Notes under the pieces: generated by a model
What the model was told of the DNA's origin: nothing
Seen by the model: only the letters and a program-made list of their open reading frames with translations
Databases searched by the model: none
Assembly: GCF_000787695.1 (NCBI RefSeq)
Contig: NZ_BBPH01000036.1
Span: forward strand, 1-34,959
DNA length: 34,959 bases
Direction: 5' to 3'
From: Paracoccus sp. PAMC 22219
GTDB taxonomy: Bacteria > Pseudomonadota > Alphaproteobacteria > Rhodobacterales > Rhodobacteraceae
Position numbers and translations under genes: made by a program
Shown: positions 8,034 to 16,794 of the stretch, piece by piece
Layout of the letters: every line of letters begins with the position of its first letter
Position numbering within the stretch: position 1 is the first letter of the stretch

Positions 8034-8396
8034 TTAATCCTGCCGCTGTTCCTCCAGCCGGTCGGCCAGCGATTCGGCGCGGGCGGCCAGTTCGGCCATT
8101 GCCTCGCGCAGGTCGGCGGGGATCACGGGAACCTCGACGCGGGGCGGGTTCTGCTGCAGCCGGTTGATATGGCGTTCGGCCTTTTCGGCGCGATCCTCCA
8201 GCGTGGCAAAGCGGTCGGCCAGCATCAGCCCCGCCAGCAGCAGCAGCCGCGGCTCGGGGACGCGCCCGGCCTGTTCCAGGATCTGGCGCGCCTCTCCGTC
8301 CAGGATGGCGGCGGCGCGCTGCAGCAGGCGCTCTTCGCCATCGGCGGCGCCGACGCGGTATTCCTTGTGTCCGATGGTGAATTCGACCTCGGCCAT
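8034..8396 (-). CDS. zapA: Cell division protein ZapA
   Basis: A 120-residue ZapA homologue, which bundles FtsZ filaments at the division site. The N-terminal globular domain starts MAEVEFTIGHKEYRV and contains the typical C/A-x-x-G-E-E-R-L-L segment (here AADGEERLLQRAA). An LLLLAGLMLADRF helix follows, then a long C-terminal coiled coil rich in Ala/Glu/Arg (residues about 75-120). The start at 8396 is one base past the stop of the coiled-coil gene at 8398, so both are surely one transcript. An upstream in-frame start would run back into that gene and is less likely. Confidence 0.85.
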   Translation of the reverse strand: MAEVEFTIGHKEYRVGAADGEERLLQRAAAILDGEARQILEQAGRVPEPRLLLLAGLMLADRFATLEDRAEKAERHINRLQQNPPRVEVPVIPADLREAMAELAARAESLADRLEEQRQD

Positions 8397-8397
8397 G

Positions 8398-8853
8398 TCA
8401 GCGCTCCTCGTGGTTGGGCGGCAGATCCTCGGGCAGACCGCCCGCATCTCCCCCGGCCTCGTCCGGCACGGTGCCGTCCAGGATCGGCGGTTCGTCGGCC
8501 AGCAGGCGTTCCAGCTCTGCCATGATCTCGCTCATCTGCGCCATCTCGGCGGCGCGGGCGGCGCGCAGGGCGGACAGTTCGGCCTGCAGGGCGGCCATCT
8601 GTTCGTCGGCGCCGATGCCGCCGGTTTCCTGCGCTTCCAGCAGGTCGCGGTTGGCACCGATCAGTTCCTCGTTGGCGGCGGACAGGCCCGCGGCCTGTTC
8701 GGTCGCGGCGTCCAGGCGGGCCTGCAGCCCGGCCAGGGCGCCGTCATCGGCGACCGGGGCGGCGGCGGCAGGACGCGGGGCCGCGTCAAGCATCTTGTCC
8801 ATCCGGTCAAGCGCGGCGCGCAGCCTGCGTTCGCTGGCAGTGATGTCGCTCAT
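8398..8853 (-). CDS. Coiled-coil protein encoded with ZapA
   Basis: A 151-residue, very Ala/Glu-rich acidic protein without a recognised domain. Most of it (residues about 5-120) has heptad-like spacing consistent with coiled coil, for example LQARLDAATEQAAGL and AQMSEIMAELERLL. The last 30 residues are a disordered Pro/Gly/Asp-rich tail. No signal peptide or membrane span is present. The start at 8853 has AAAGGA about nine bases upstream. It lies directly upstream of zapA with a one-base gap, so a role alongside ZapA in the divisome is a reasonable inference. It is not demonstrably ZapB. Homologues occupying this position appear characteristic of the Rhodobacterales, from memory rather than from a search. 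Confidence 0.78.
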   Translation of the reverse strand: MSDITASERRLRAALDRMDKMLDAAPRPAAAAPVADDGALAGLQARLDAATEQAAGLSAANEELIGANRDLLEAQETGGIGADEQMAALQAELSALRAARAAEMAQMSEIMAELERLLADEPPILDGTVPDEAGGDAGGLPEDLPPNHEER

Positions 8854-8913
8854 GGCGCGGGTCCTTTGGTGGTGTCTGTCAGACGTTTTCGCATTGCGGG
8901 CCCGGTAAGACAA

Positions 8914-8939
8914 GAACGGGCGGGAAAACCCGCCCGTTC
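8914..8939 (-). terminator. Terminator of the BCCT transporter gene
   Basis: A perfect 11-bp stem (GAACGGGCGGG / CCCGCCCGTTC) with a four-base loop, starting 17 bases past the BCCT stop. On the minus strand it is followed by TTGTCTT, a partial U-tract. It separates the BCCT transcript from the coiled-coil/zapA operon. Confidence 0.75.
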
Positions 8940-8955
8940 CTTTGGTGATTTTGGC

Positions 8956-10709
8956 TCAGCGCAGCTCTCGATGCTCGGCCATCAGGCCCTTGACCAGGGC
9001 ATAGCATGCGCCCAGCAGCACGATGGCGAAGGGAAAGCCCGTCGACACGGCCATGGCCTGCAGCGCGACCAGACCGCCGCCCAGCAGCAGGGCGATCGCG
9101 ACCGCCCCCTCGATGGCGACCCAGAAGATGCGCTGCGGGACGGGTGCGTTGATCTTGCCGCCCGCCGCGATCGTGTCGATCACCAGCGATCCGCTGTCGG
9201 ACGAGGTGATGAAGAACACGATCACCAGCACGATCCCCACCAGCGAGGTGATGGAGGCCAGCGGCAGCTGACCCAGCATGGTGAACAGCTCCAGCTCCAG
9301 CGGGGCGTCCAGGATGCCGGTGAACCCGCCGATGGTCATGTCGATGGCGGTGCCGCCAAGCGCCGTCATCCACAGGATCGAGATCAGCGACGGCACGATC
9401 AGCACCGCGATCAGGAACTGCCGCACGGTGCGGCCGCGGCTGACGCGGGCGATGAACATGCCCACGAAGGGCGACCAGCTGATCCACCACGCCCAATAGA
9501 ACGCGGTCCAGCCGTGGCGGAAGTTGTCGTCCGTGCGGCCGAAGGGGTTCGACAGCGGGATCAGTTCCGCCCCATAGGCGCCCAGGTTGCTGAAGAAGCC
9601 GCCCAGGATGGCCAGCGTCGGTCCGACGGCGATGACAAAGACCAGCAGCACGATGGCCAGGATCATGTTCAGCTCGGACAGGCGCTTGACGCCCTTTTCC
9701 ACGCCAAGGACGACGGACGCCCCGGCGACGCAGGTGATGCCCACGATCAGCAGGATCTTGTTCAGGCCGTTGTTCTGGAACCCGAACAGATAGGCCAGAC
9801 CGGCCATCGCCTGTTCCGCGCCCAGTCCCAGCGAGGTCGCAAGGCCAAAGATCGTGGCCAGCACGGCCAGGATGTCGATGATGTGGCCCGGCCAGCCCCA
9901 GATGCGTTCGCCGAAGATCGGATAGAACACCGACCGCAGCGTCAGCGGCAGTCCCTTGTTATAGGCGAACAGCCCCAGCGCCAGCGCCACGACCGCATAG
10001 ATCGCCCAGGGGTGCAGACCCCAGTGGAAGATCGTCGCGGCCATGCCGATGCGGCGCGCGGCCTCGGGGTCGTCCACGGCGCCGCCCAGGGGGGCCCAGT
10101 CGGTGCGCACGCCGCCCTCGGTGACGGCACCGCCCAGCGCGGCCTCGAAATGGCCCAGCGGTTCGCTGACGCCATAGAACATCAGGCCGATGCCCATGCC
10201 CGCCGCAAACAGCATCGCGAACCAGCCGGTCAGGCTGAAATCGGGCGTGGCATCGGGTCCGCCAAGACGGATCCGGCCAAGCGGCGACACGATCAGCGCC
10301 AGGCACAACAGCACGAAGACGTTGCCGGCCAGCATGAAGAACCAGTCAAGATTTGCCGTCAGCCCGTCGCGCAGCCCGCCGAACAGCGGTTCCAGCTGGC
10401 CGGGAAACAACAGCGTGACGGCGGTGAACATCACCACCGCGGCGGCAGAGATGCCGAAGACCGGGTTGTGGATGTCAAAGGGCACCTTGCCCTGGTGTTC
10501 GATATTGTCCTGACCGATCGTATAGTCGGTCTCGATGATCTCTGTCGGGCCTCGGGCTCGGGCAGCGGCTCGATGCCGTCATCGGGGGTGGGCTCGGCCT
10601 TGGGCGGCGGGGCCTTGGGCGTCAGGGGCGGGTAACGTCCGCTTAGCGCGTCCTGTTCGCGCGTCCGGTCGCGGGGCGTTCCCGGACCTTTCGGTGGTGT
10701 CTGTGACAT
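8956..10709 (-). CDS. BCCT family compatible-solute transporter (frameshift near the 5' end)
   Basis: A 12-span betaine/choline/carnitine transporter; sodium-coupled uptake of an osmolyte such as glycine betaine is the usual role. Family marks are GMGIGLMFYGVSEPL, an FYWAWWISWSPFVGMFIAR signature, and SRGRTVRQF. An ATG at 10485 would give 509 residues, but the reading upstream of it is conserved-looking (TEIIETDYTIGQDNIEHQGK). It joins, after a one-base repair near 10545-10549, to a frame beginning at 10709 with a good AAAGGGA ribosome site. The repaired protein is about 584 residues. Its first 60 are polar and proline-rich (PPLTPKAPPPKAEPTP), an unusual cytoplasmic extension that may help sense osmotic state. 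It is divergent from the potassium uptake genes. Exact substrate unknown. Confidence 0.88.
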
Positions 10710-10914
10710 CTGTCCCTTTCAGATTTGGTCTCGATCGGGTGGCAGGTCCTTGGACCCTTGGCGGAAATCCGCCGCGGCGGCTCACTCCTTCTCACATTTC
10801 GGTCAGAAAGGCCACCGCCGGGCATTCGGTTCCCGGCCCCGCCGTCGGCCCGACCGTTGACTTTGGCCGCGACCGCGCCCAAGCATTCGCGTTTTGCGCC
10901 TTGGCGAGGACCCC
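10710..10914. other. Shared upstream region of BCCT and KtrA genes
   Basis: A 205-bp divergent intergenic region. It holds the BCCT ribosome site at its left edge and that of ktrA at its right edge (GAGGA at 10906-10910). A TTGACT at 10857-10862 could be a -35 for the potassium genes, but the -10 at proper spacing is poor. A small inverted repeat GGCGGA-aa-TCCGCC lies at 10760-10773. I see no gene here. Confidence 0.4.
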
Positions 10915-11571
10915 ATGGGAAAAGTGCATCGCAGCTTTGTCGTGATCGGGCTGGGCGCCTTTGGCAGCGTGGTGGCCGCGGAACTGGCGCGGTTCGGCAA
11001 CCAAGTGATGGGCATCGACAAGGACCCGCGGCGCGTGGCCGCCCTGGCCGAACAGCTGCCCGCATCGCTGATCCTGGACGCCACGGACGAAGGCGCGCTG
11101 CGCGAAGCGGGCGTCGACCGCTATGACGTGGGGCTGGTGTCGATCGGCAACAACCTGGAAAGCAACGTGATCGCCGCGATGAACCTGCGGCTGGTGGGCG
11201 TGGGCACGGTCTGGGCCAAGGCCGACAACCGCACCCATCACCGCATCCTGTCCAAGATCGGTGCCGACCGCGTGGTCATGCCGGGGCTGGAGATGGGCCG
11301 CCACACCGCGCAGATGCTGAACAACCCGGCGGTCCAGGATTATGTCAGCCTGGGCAACGGCTATTCGGTGGTGAACCTGATGATCCCGCACCGGCTGTCC
11401 GGCCGCACCCTGTCCCAGTTGAACCCCGGTCCGGGGATCGAGATTCTGGGCATGATGCGCGGCACCGAATATCGCGACATTCGCGGAGAGGACCCGGTCC
11501 TGCAGGCCAACGACCGCATACTGCTGCTGGGCAAGCGGGTCGACCTGACCAGTTTCGGCGACCGGCTGTGA
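10915..11571 (+). CDS. ktrA: Potassium uptake regulatory subunit, KtrA/TrkA family
   Basis: A 218-residue cytoplasmic RCK protein that gates the partner potassium channel in response to nucleotides. The N-terminal Rossmann domain begins VVIGLGAFGSVVA (G-x-G-x-x-G) with an acidic residue ending strand 2 (VMGIDKD), and runs to about residue 135. The C-terminal RCK_C domain ends with NDRILLLGKRVDL. One RCK unit and about 218 residues fit KtrA rather than the double-length TrkA of enterobacteria. The start at 10915 is chosen for the GAGGA ribosome site just upstream; a start at 10894 lacks one. It overlaps the next gene by four bases (GTGA), the usual sign of a two-subunit system. Confidence 0.88.
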   Translation: MGKVHRSFVVIGLGAFGSVVAAELARFGNQVMGIDKDPRRVAALAEQLPASLILDATDEGALREAGVDRYDVGLVSIGNNLESNVIAAMNLRLVGVGTVWAKADNRTHHRILSKIGADRVVMPGLEMGRHTAQMLNNPAVQDYVSLGNGYSVVNLMIPHRLSGRTLSQLNPGPGIEILGMMRGTEYRDIRGEDPVLQANDRILLLGKRVDLTSFGDRL

Positions 11572-12914
11572 AACGGCCCCGCCCCACGGCCCTGCGGCGC
11601 TGGCTGGCGCGCACGCCGCCGCCCGCGGTGCTGGCGGTGGGGTACCTGACGCTGATCGTGGTGGGCGGGCTGCTGCTGATGCTGCCGCCGATGACGCACA
11701 CGCCGATCACGCTGTCGGACGCGCTGTTCACATCGACCTCGGCGGTGACGGTGACGGGGCTGAACGTGGTCGACACGGAACTGGTCTTTGCGTTCTGGGG
11801 ACAGCTGGTCATCGCGGTGCTGATCCAGATGGGCGGGCTGGGCCTGATGACCTTTGCGGTGCTGATCTGGTCGGCCCTGGGCCGTCCCCTGGGCATCACC
11901 CAAGGCACCTATCTGCGCGAGGACCTGAACCAGACCTCCTATGTCAAGCTGACGCGGCTGGTCTGGACGATCCTGCGCATCGTGGTCATGGCCGAGGTCG
12001 CGGGCGCGATGCTGCTTTGTCTGTCCTTCATGCCCCATCACGGGCTGGGGCCGGGGCTGTGGCATGCGATCTTCCACTCCGTCTCGGCGTTCAACAACGC
12101 GGGCTTTTCCACGTTCTCGCCGGGGCTGACGGGATACGCGCTGGACCCGGTGGTCAACGTCGTGATCCCGGTCCTGTTCATCGCGGGGGGCATCGGCTAC
12201 GTCGTCATCGCCGACCTGTACCAGCGCGCGTTCTGGCGCGGCTGGTCGCTGCACACGCGGATGATGATGGTCGGCACCGCGATCCTGATCGTGGGCGGGG
12301 TCGCGATGACCGCGATCCTGGAATGGAACAACCCCCGCACGCTGGCGCAATACGACAGCATCACCGCCCGCCTGACCGTCGCGTGGTTCCAGGGCGTGAC
12401 CACCCGCACCGCCGGGTTCAATTCGACCGACATCGCGGGGTTGGAGGAGTCGACCTCGTTCATGTACATGATCCTGATGATCATCGGCGCAGGCCCCACG
12501 TCGACCGGGGGCGGGCTGAAGGTCACGACCGTCTTCGTGATGCTGCTGGCGACCTGGGCCTTTCTGCGCCGCCGGACCGAGGTGACGGGGTTCGGCCGCT
12601 CCATCCCGCTTGGCGACGTGCTCAAGGCGATGGCGCTGATGGCGATGGCCTCGGCCGTCATCGTCACCGCGATCTTTCTGCTGCTGATCAGCGAGGGCGG
12701 CGATTTCGTCGACATCGCGTTCGAGGTGTCGTCGGCCTTCGGCACGGTCGGCCTGTCGCGCGCCTATACGCCGGAACTGTCCGAATTCGGTCGCGCGGTC
12801 ATCATGGTGGTGATGTTCCTGGGCCGGGTCGGGCCGCTGACCCTGGGGTTCTTTCTGGCCACGCGGATGGTGCCGCGGGTGCGTTATCCGGCGGGCCAAG
12901 TGCATCTTGGCTGA
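11568..12914 (+). CDS. ktrB: Potassium-translocating membrane subunit, KtrB/TrkH family
   Basis: A 448-residue channel-like transporter that brings in potassium (KtrB types are usually sodium-dependent). The four pore-loop/selectivity-filter repeats are visible in order, each with its key glycine: STSAVTVTGLN, SAFNNAGFS, TRTAGFNSTD and SSAFGTVGLS. The protein starts at a GTG overlapping the stop of ktrA and ends in a short polar tail. Length matches KtrB (about 450) and is shorter than most TrkH proteins. The MM-rich intracellular segment near the third repeat (a TGGGLKVTT loop) is the region that gates the pore in KtrB. It forms an operon with ktrA, and the divergent BCCT gene suggests a shared osmotic purpose. 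Confidence 0.9.
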   Translation: MKRPRPTALRRWLARTPPPAVLAVGYLTLIVVGGLLLMLPPMTHTPITLSDALFTSTSAVTVTGLNVVDTELVFAFWGQLVIAVLIQMGGLGLMTFAVLIWSALGRPLGITQGTYLREDLNQTSYVKLTRLVWTILRIVVMAEVAGAMLLCLSFMPHHGLGPGLWHAIFHSVSAFNNAGFSTFSPGLTGYALDPVVNVVIPVLFIAGGIGYVVIADLYQRAFWRGWSLHTRMMMVGTAILIVGGVAMTAILEWNNPRTLAQYDSITARLTVAWFQGVTTRTAGFNSTDIAGLEESTSFMYMILMIIGAGPTSTGGGLKVTTVFVMLLATWAFLRRRTEVTGFGRSIPLGDVLKAMALMAMASAVIVTAIFLLLISEGGDFVDIAFEVSSAFGTVGLSRAYTPELSEFGRAVIMVVMFLGRVGPLTLGFFLATRMVPRVRYPAGQVHLG

Positions 12915-12922
12915 TCCGCGCG

Positions 12923-12941
12923 CCGCGCCTATAAGGCGCGG
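12923..12941. terminator. Hairpin between ktrB and hisB
   Basis: A perfect 8-bp inverted repeat CCGCGCCT-ata-AGGCGCGG fills most of the 45-base gap. It has no U-run after it and sits just upstream of the hisB ribosome site (AGGAAGGA at 12946-12953). It could be a weak terminator, a processing site or a translational element. Confidence 0.4.
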
Positions 12942-12959
12942 TGACAGGAAGGACATCCC

Positions 12960-13547
12960 ATGCGCCAGGCCACCATCACCCGCAAGACCTCGGAAACCTC
13001 GATCGAGGTGACGCTGAACCTCGACGGCACCGGGGTCTATGACAACCAGACCGGCGTGGGGTTCTTCGATCACATGCTGGACCAGCTGTCGCGGCATTCG
13101 CTGATCGACATGACCATCCGCGCCGACGGCGATCTGCATATCGACGACCACCACACGGTCGAGGATACGGGCATCGCCATCGGCCAAGCCCTGGTCGCGG
13201 CGCTTGGCGACAAGAAGGGCATCCGCCGTTACGGCAGCTTCCTGCTGGCGATGGACGATTCGCTGGTGCGCTGCGCGCTGGACCTGTCGGCGCGGCCCTA
13301 TCTGGTCTGGAACGTCGATTTCCCGTCGCAGAAGATCGGCACCTTCGACACCGAACTGGTGCGCGAATTCTTTCAGGCGCTGTCGACGCATGGCGGCATC
13401 ACCCTGCACGTGGACCGCATCCACGGGCTGAACAGCCACCACATTGCCGAGGCCGCGTTCAAATCCGTCGCCCGCGCGCTCCGCGAAGCGGTCGAGCCTG
13501 ACCCGCGCATGGCAGGCGTGCTGCCCTCGACCAAGGGCGCCTTGTGA
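12960..13547 (+). CDS. hisB: Imidazoleglycerol-phosphate dehydratase HisB
   Basis: A 195-residue monofunctional enzyme converting imidazole-glycerol phosphate to imidazole-acetol phosphate in histidine synthesis. The metal-binding motifs of the family are intact: [14 protein letters not shown] near residues 38-50, [17 protein letters not shown] near residues 60-80, and the later [20 protein letters not shown]. Length is typical for the monofunctional form, with no phosphatase domain. A strong ribosome site AGGAAGGA lies seven bases before the ATG. The stop overlaps the hisH start by one base (TGATG). Confidence 0.97.
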   Translation: MRQATITRKTSETSIEVTLNLDGTGVYDNQTGVGFFDHMLDQLSRHSLIDMTIRADGDLHIDDHHTVEDTGIAIGQALVAALGDKKGIRRYGSFLLAMDDSLVRCALDLSARPYLVWNVDFPSQKIGTFDTELVREFFQALSTHGGITLHVDRIHGLNSHHIAEAAFKSVARALREAVEPDPRMAGVLPSTKGAL

Positions 13548-14174
13548 TGCGGGTCGCGCTGATCGATTACGACAGCGGCAACCTGCATTCGGCCGAAAAG
13601 GCGTTCCAGCTGATGGGCCGCGACGCGGGCGCGAGGTGGTCGTGACCTCGGACCCCGAGGTTGCCGCCCGCGCCGACCGCATCGTGCTGCCCGGCGACGG
13701 GGCGTTCCCAGCCTGCCGCACGGCCTTGGGCGAGGTCGACGGCATGGCCGAGGCGATCCAGGACGCGGTGATCACCCGCGGCGTGCCCTTCATGGGCATC
13801 TGCGTCGGCATGCAGATGCTGGCCACCACCGGCCATGAATACCGCGAAACCCCCGGCCTGAACTGGATCGGCGGAGAGATCCGCGCCATCGCCGCCCCCG
13901 GCCTGAAGGTGCCGCATATGGCTGGAACGATCTGGTCATCGACCACCCCCACCCGGTGCTGGAGGGTATCGCGACTGGCGATCACGCCTATTTCGTGCAC
14001 AGCTGGCAGTTCCAGGTGACCGACCCCGCGCATCTGCTGGCCCATGTCGATTACGGCGGCCCGGTGACGGCAGTGGTCGGGCGCGACAACATCATCGGCA
14101 CCCAGTTCCACCCCGAGAAATCGCAGGCGGTCGGCCTGCGCCTGATCGCGAACTTCCTGCGCTGGAACCCCTGA
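13547..14174 (+). CDS. hisH: Imidazole glycerol phosphate synthase subunit HisH (two apparent frameshifts)
   Basis: A glutamine amidotransferase subunit that supplies ammonia to HisF. As given, the reading frame is lost twice. After [15 protein letters not shown] one base is missing near 13632-13635, and one G is missing at 13920-13921 before [13 protein letters not shown]. With both restored the protein is about 209 residues, the normal HisH size. It carries the catalytic triad: the cysteine of [10 protein letters not shown] (about C86), and the histidine and glutamate of TQFHPEKSQ (about H189 and E191). The [10 protein letters not shown] loop is also intact. Two breaks in an otherwise perfect 630-base gene point to sequence error rather than decay. 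It starts on the hisB stop. hisA and hisF, its partners, are not next to it. Confidence 0.9.
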
Positions 14175-14236
14175 GGCGACCACTGGATTTCCTGCCGCCT
14201 TTGGGGTCTTGTGCCGCAAACGAACAGGAGACACCG

Positions 14237-15930
14237 ATGGACGATCTGGAACGCCGCATTGCCGTGGCCCGCGGGGACGAACCCGCCGACCTGATCCTGC
14301 GCGGCGGCCGGGTGTTCGACCTGATGACGGGCACGATGATGGCGGGCGACGTGGCCATCTGCGGCGACCGGATCGCGGGCATTGGCGATTACCACGCGGA
14401 CCGGGTGATCGATGTCACGGGCCTGGTCCTGGTGCCGGGATTCATCGACACGCATCTGCATGTGGAAAGCAGCCTGGTCACGCCCTTCGAATTCGACCGC
14501 TGCGTGACGCCGCGCGGCGTGACCACCGCCATCTGCGACCCGCATGAAATCGCCAATGTCATCGGCCTGGACGGCATCCGGTATTTCCAGGCCGCGTCCG
14601 AACACCTGCTGATGGACCTGCGCGTGCAGCTCTCCTCCTGCGTGCCGTCGACCGAGATGGAGACATCGGGCGCCCGCATCGAGGCGGACGACCTGGCGCA
14701 GGTCATGGGCCACCCCTCGGCCATCGGGCTGGCCGAGTTCATGAACTATCCCGGCATCATCCACCGCGATCCGGGCGCGATGGCCAAGCTGCGCCTGTTC
14801 GCGGGCGGCCATATCGACGGCCACTGCCCGCAGCTGTCGGGCCAGGACCTGAACGCCTATATCGCCGCCGGCATCCGCACCGAACACGAAGCCACGACCG
14901 CGGATGAGGCACTGGAGAAACTGCGCAAGGGCATGCGCGTGCTGATCCGCGAAGGGTCGGTCAGCAAGGATCTGGACGCGCTGCAACCGATCCTGACCGA
15001 TACGACCAGCCCCTATCTCTGTCTGTGCACCGACGACCGCAACCCGCTGGACATCGGCGAACACGGGCACCTGGACTACATGATCCGCCGCCTGATCGCG
15101 CTTGGCACCTCGCCGCTGGCGGCCTATCGCGCAGCGTCGCTGTCGGCGGCCGAGGCCTTCGGGCTGAAGGATCGCGGGCTGATCGCGCCGGGCCTGCGCG
15201 CCGATATCGTGGCCATCGACAGCCTGGAGGGGTGTAATGCGCAACTGGTCCTGACCGGCGGGCGGGTGGTCGATGACGCGGCCTTCGCCGCGCGCGGGAC
15301 GGTGGCCCCGGTCGGCCGCGCCTCGGTCAAGGCGCCAAAGGTGACGCCGCAGGACTTTCGCTGCACCGGCAACCGCACGGAAACCCCGGTGATCGGCATC
15401 CTGGAAGGCAAGATCATCACCGAACACCTGACCTACGACATCCCGCCCCAAGACGGCGACAAACGCCCCGACCCGTCGCGCGACCTGTCGCGCATCGCGG
15501 TCATCGAACGGCACGGCAAGAACGGCAACATCGCCACGGGCTTCGTGCAGGGGTTCGGCTTGCGCGCGGGGCCATCGCCTCGACCCTGTGCCACGACCAC
15601 CACAACATCGCCGTCGTCGGCGTGGATTACGCCGACATGGCGCTGGCCGCCAACCGGCTGACCGACCTGGAGGGCGGCTTTGTCGTCGCCTGCGACGGCC
15701 GGATCCTGGCCGAACTGCCCCTGCCCGTCGCGGGCCTGATGAGCCTTGACCCGTTCGAGACGGTGCGCGATACGCTGATCGCCCTGCGCGCCGCCGCCCG
15801 CACCCTGGGCACCCCGCTGGAGGAGCCGTTCCTGCAGCTGGCCTTCCTGGCCCTGCCGGTCATTCCTGCGCTTAAGATTACCGATCGCGGCATGGTCGAT
15901 GTCGCGAAATTCGAGATCATCGCCCCCTGA
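14237..15930 (+). CDS. ade: Adenine deaminase, AdeC type (apparent frameshift)
   Basis: A metal-dependent amidohydrolase that deaminates adenine to hypoxanthine for purine salvage. Starting at 14237 (AACAGGAG ribosome site), it shows the family signatures: [17 protein letters not shown] around residues 65-85, [17 protein letters not shown], a [14 protein letters not shown] histidine motif, [14 protein letters not shown], and [18 protein letters not shown]. The frame fails near 15562 (TTGCGC, apparently TTGGCGC). Adding one G resumes an AdeC C-terminal domain beginning [20 protein letters not shown] and ending at 15930, about 564 residues in all, close to the E. coli enzyme (588). Neighbours are hisH upstream and cmk convergent downstream. 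Confidence 0.9.
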
Positions 15931-15979
15931 CCTCTCTGTTGCCCCAATACCCGCAGGGGTGAATTGGCGGGCACCGCCA

Positions 15980-16000
15980 AGAGGGGGCGGCAGCCCCTCT
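15980..16000. terminator. Weak hairpin between ade and cmk
   Basis: A 7-bp inverted repeat AGAGGGG / CCCCTCT with a seven-base loop, overlapping the cmk stop codon. It has no U-run and may act on either of the convergent transcripts. Low confidence. Confidence 0.25.
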
Positions 16001-16585
16001 ACCCGCCCCGGACGCGCAGCACCTCGGCCACGGCACGCGCCACGGCGTCCTGAATGCTCAGCGCGCTGGTATCCAGCACCACCGCATCCTCGGCTGGCCG
16101 CAGCGGCGCCGCGGCACGCTGGCTGTCGCGCAGGTCGCGTTCGCGCAGTTGCGCCAGCATCTCGGCCGGGTCCGCACCCAGTTCGGCCGCGCGCCGCGCC
16201 GCCCGCACTTCGTCGGATGCCACCACGTACAGCTTGACCGCCGCGTCGGGGCAAATGACCGTGCCGATGTCGCGCCCGTCCAGCACGCGCCCGGGTCCTG
16301 CGCGGCAAAGCGGTGCTGGAACGCGACCAGCGCGGCGCGCACCTCGGGGATGGCGGCGATGCGGCTGGCGGCCTGCCCCGCCTCGGCGCTGCGCAGGTCG
16401 GGACGGGCCAGATCGTCCGCGTTCAACGACTGCGCTGCGGCGATCGGGTCGCCGCCCTTGGCCCCGGTCGCCCGGTACAGCAGGCCCGTGTCCAGGTGGT
16501 GAAATCCGAACCGGTCGGCCAGCGCGCGGGCAATCGTGCCCTTGCCCGATGCGGCCGGTCCGTCGATGGCGATGATGAAGGGCAT
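15999..16585 (-). CDS. cmk: Cytidylate kinase (apparent frameshift)
   Basis: Phosphorylates CMP and dCMP to the diphosphates; normally essential or strongly needed. The start at 16585 reads [20 protein letters not shown] with the Walker A loop GPAASGKGT, followed by the [14 protein letters not shown]-binding segment. Near 16289-16295 the frame breaks after RFAAQDPG; restoring one C gives the diagnostic [16 protein letters not shown] and the lid region [21 protein letters not shown]. The C-terminus VLRVRGG ends at 15999. The repaired protein is about 195 residues, a little short for the family (205-230) but complete in motifs. It is convergent with ade. Confidence 0.92.
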
Positions 16586-16794
16586 GGCAGGCGATCTGTG
16601 CGTTGAGAAGGGAACGGGCTATCCCGCACCCTTCGCATACCAGGCCCCAAGCGTCCAGCATCCCCGGCCCGCGCCCGGAATGCGCAACTTTCGGATCACT
16701 TGGCCGCTGCAAATTTTCGCGACATTAGCCCTTGGCATTCACCGCGCTGCGCAGTCCTATGGGACTTTAAGAACGAATTGAGTTTTAGACATAG
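16586..16794. promoter_or_regulatory. AT-richer divergent region upstream of the luxR-type gene
   Basis: This 209-bp gap between cmk and the LuxR-family gene is visibly poorer in G/C than its surroundings, especially 16710-16800. Two candidate -35 elements for the regulator are TTGGCC at 16700 (17 bases before CATTAG) and TTGGCA at 16732 (17 bases before TCCTAT). No convincing lux-box dyad was found. Confidence 0.35.

Noticed and set aside
10708..10724. ATCTG/CAGAT mini-hairpin placing the BCCT ribosome site in a loop
   Set aside because: A five-base stem of mixed composition is too weak to claim translational control.
571..14234. Very long open frames antisense to glcF/glcD, the BCCT gene and the ktr-his region
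   Set aside because: They are GC-skew shadows: Arg/Gly/Gln/His-rich translations without domains, on the opposite strand of genes with clear family motifs. High third-position G/C removes antisense stops.
13547..16585. A cluster of genuine pseudogenes (hisH, ade, cmk) suggesting genome decay
   Set aside because: Each has only frame slips and no internal stops or lost catalytic residues once repaired. Decay would also leave substitutions and larger deletions.
16586..16794. A lux-box upstream of the LuxR-family gene
   Set aside because: I looked for a 20-bp dyad of the usual type and found only AT-rich sequence with no convincing symmetry.
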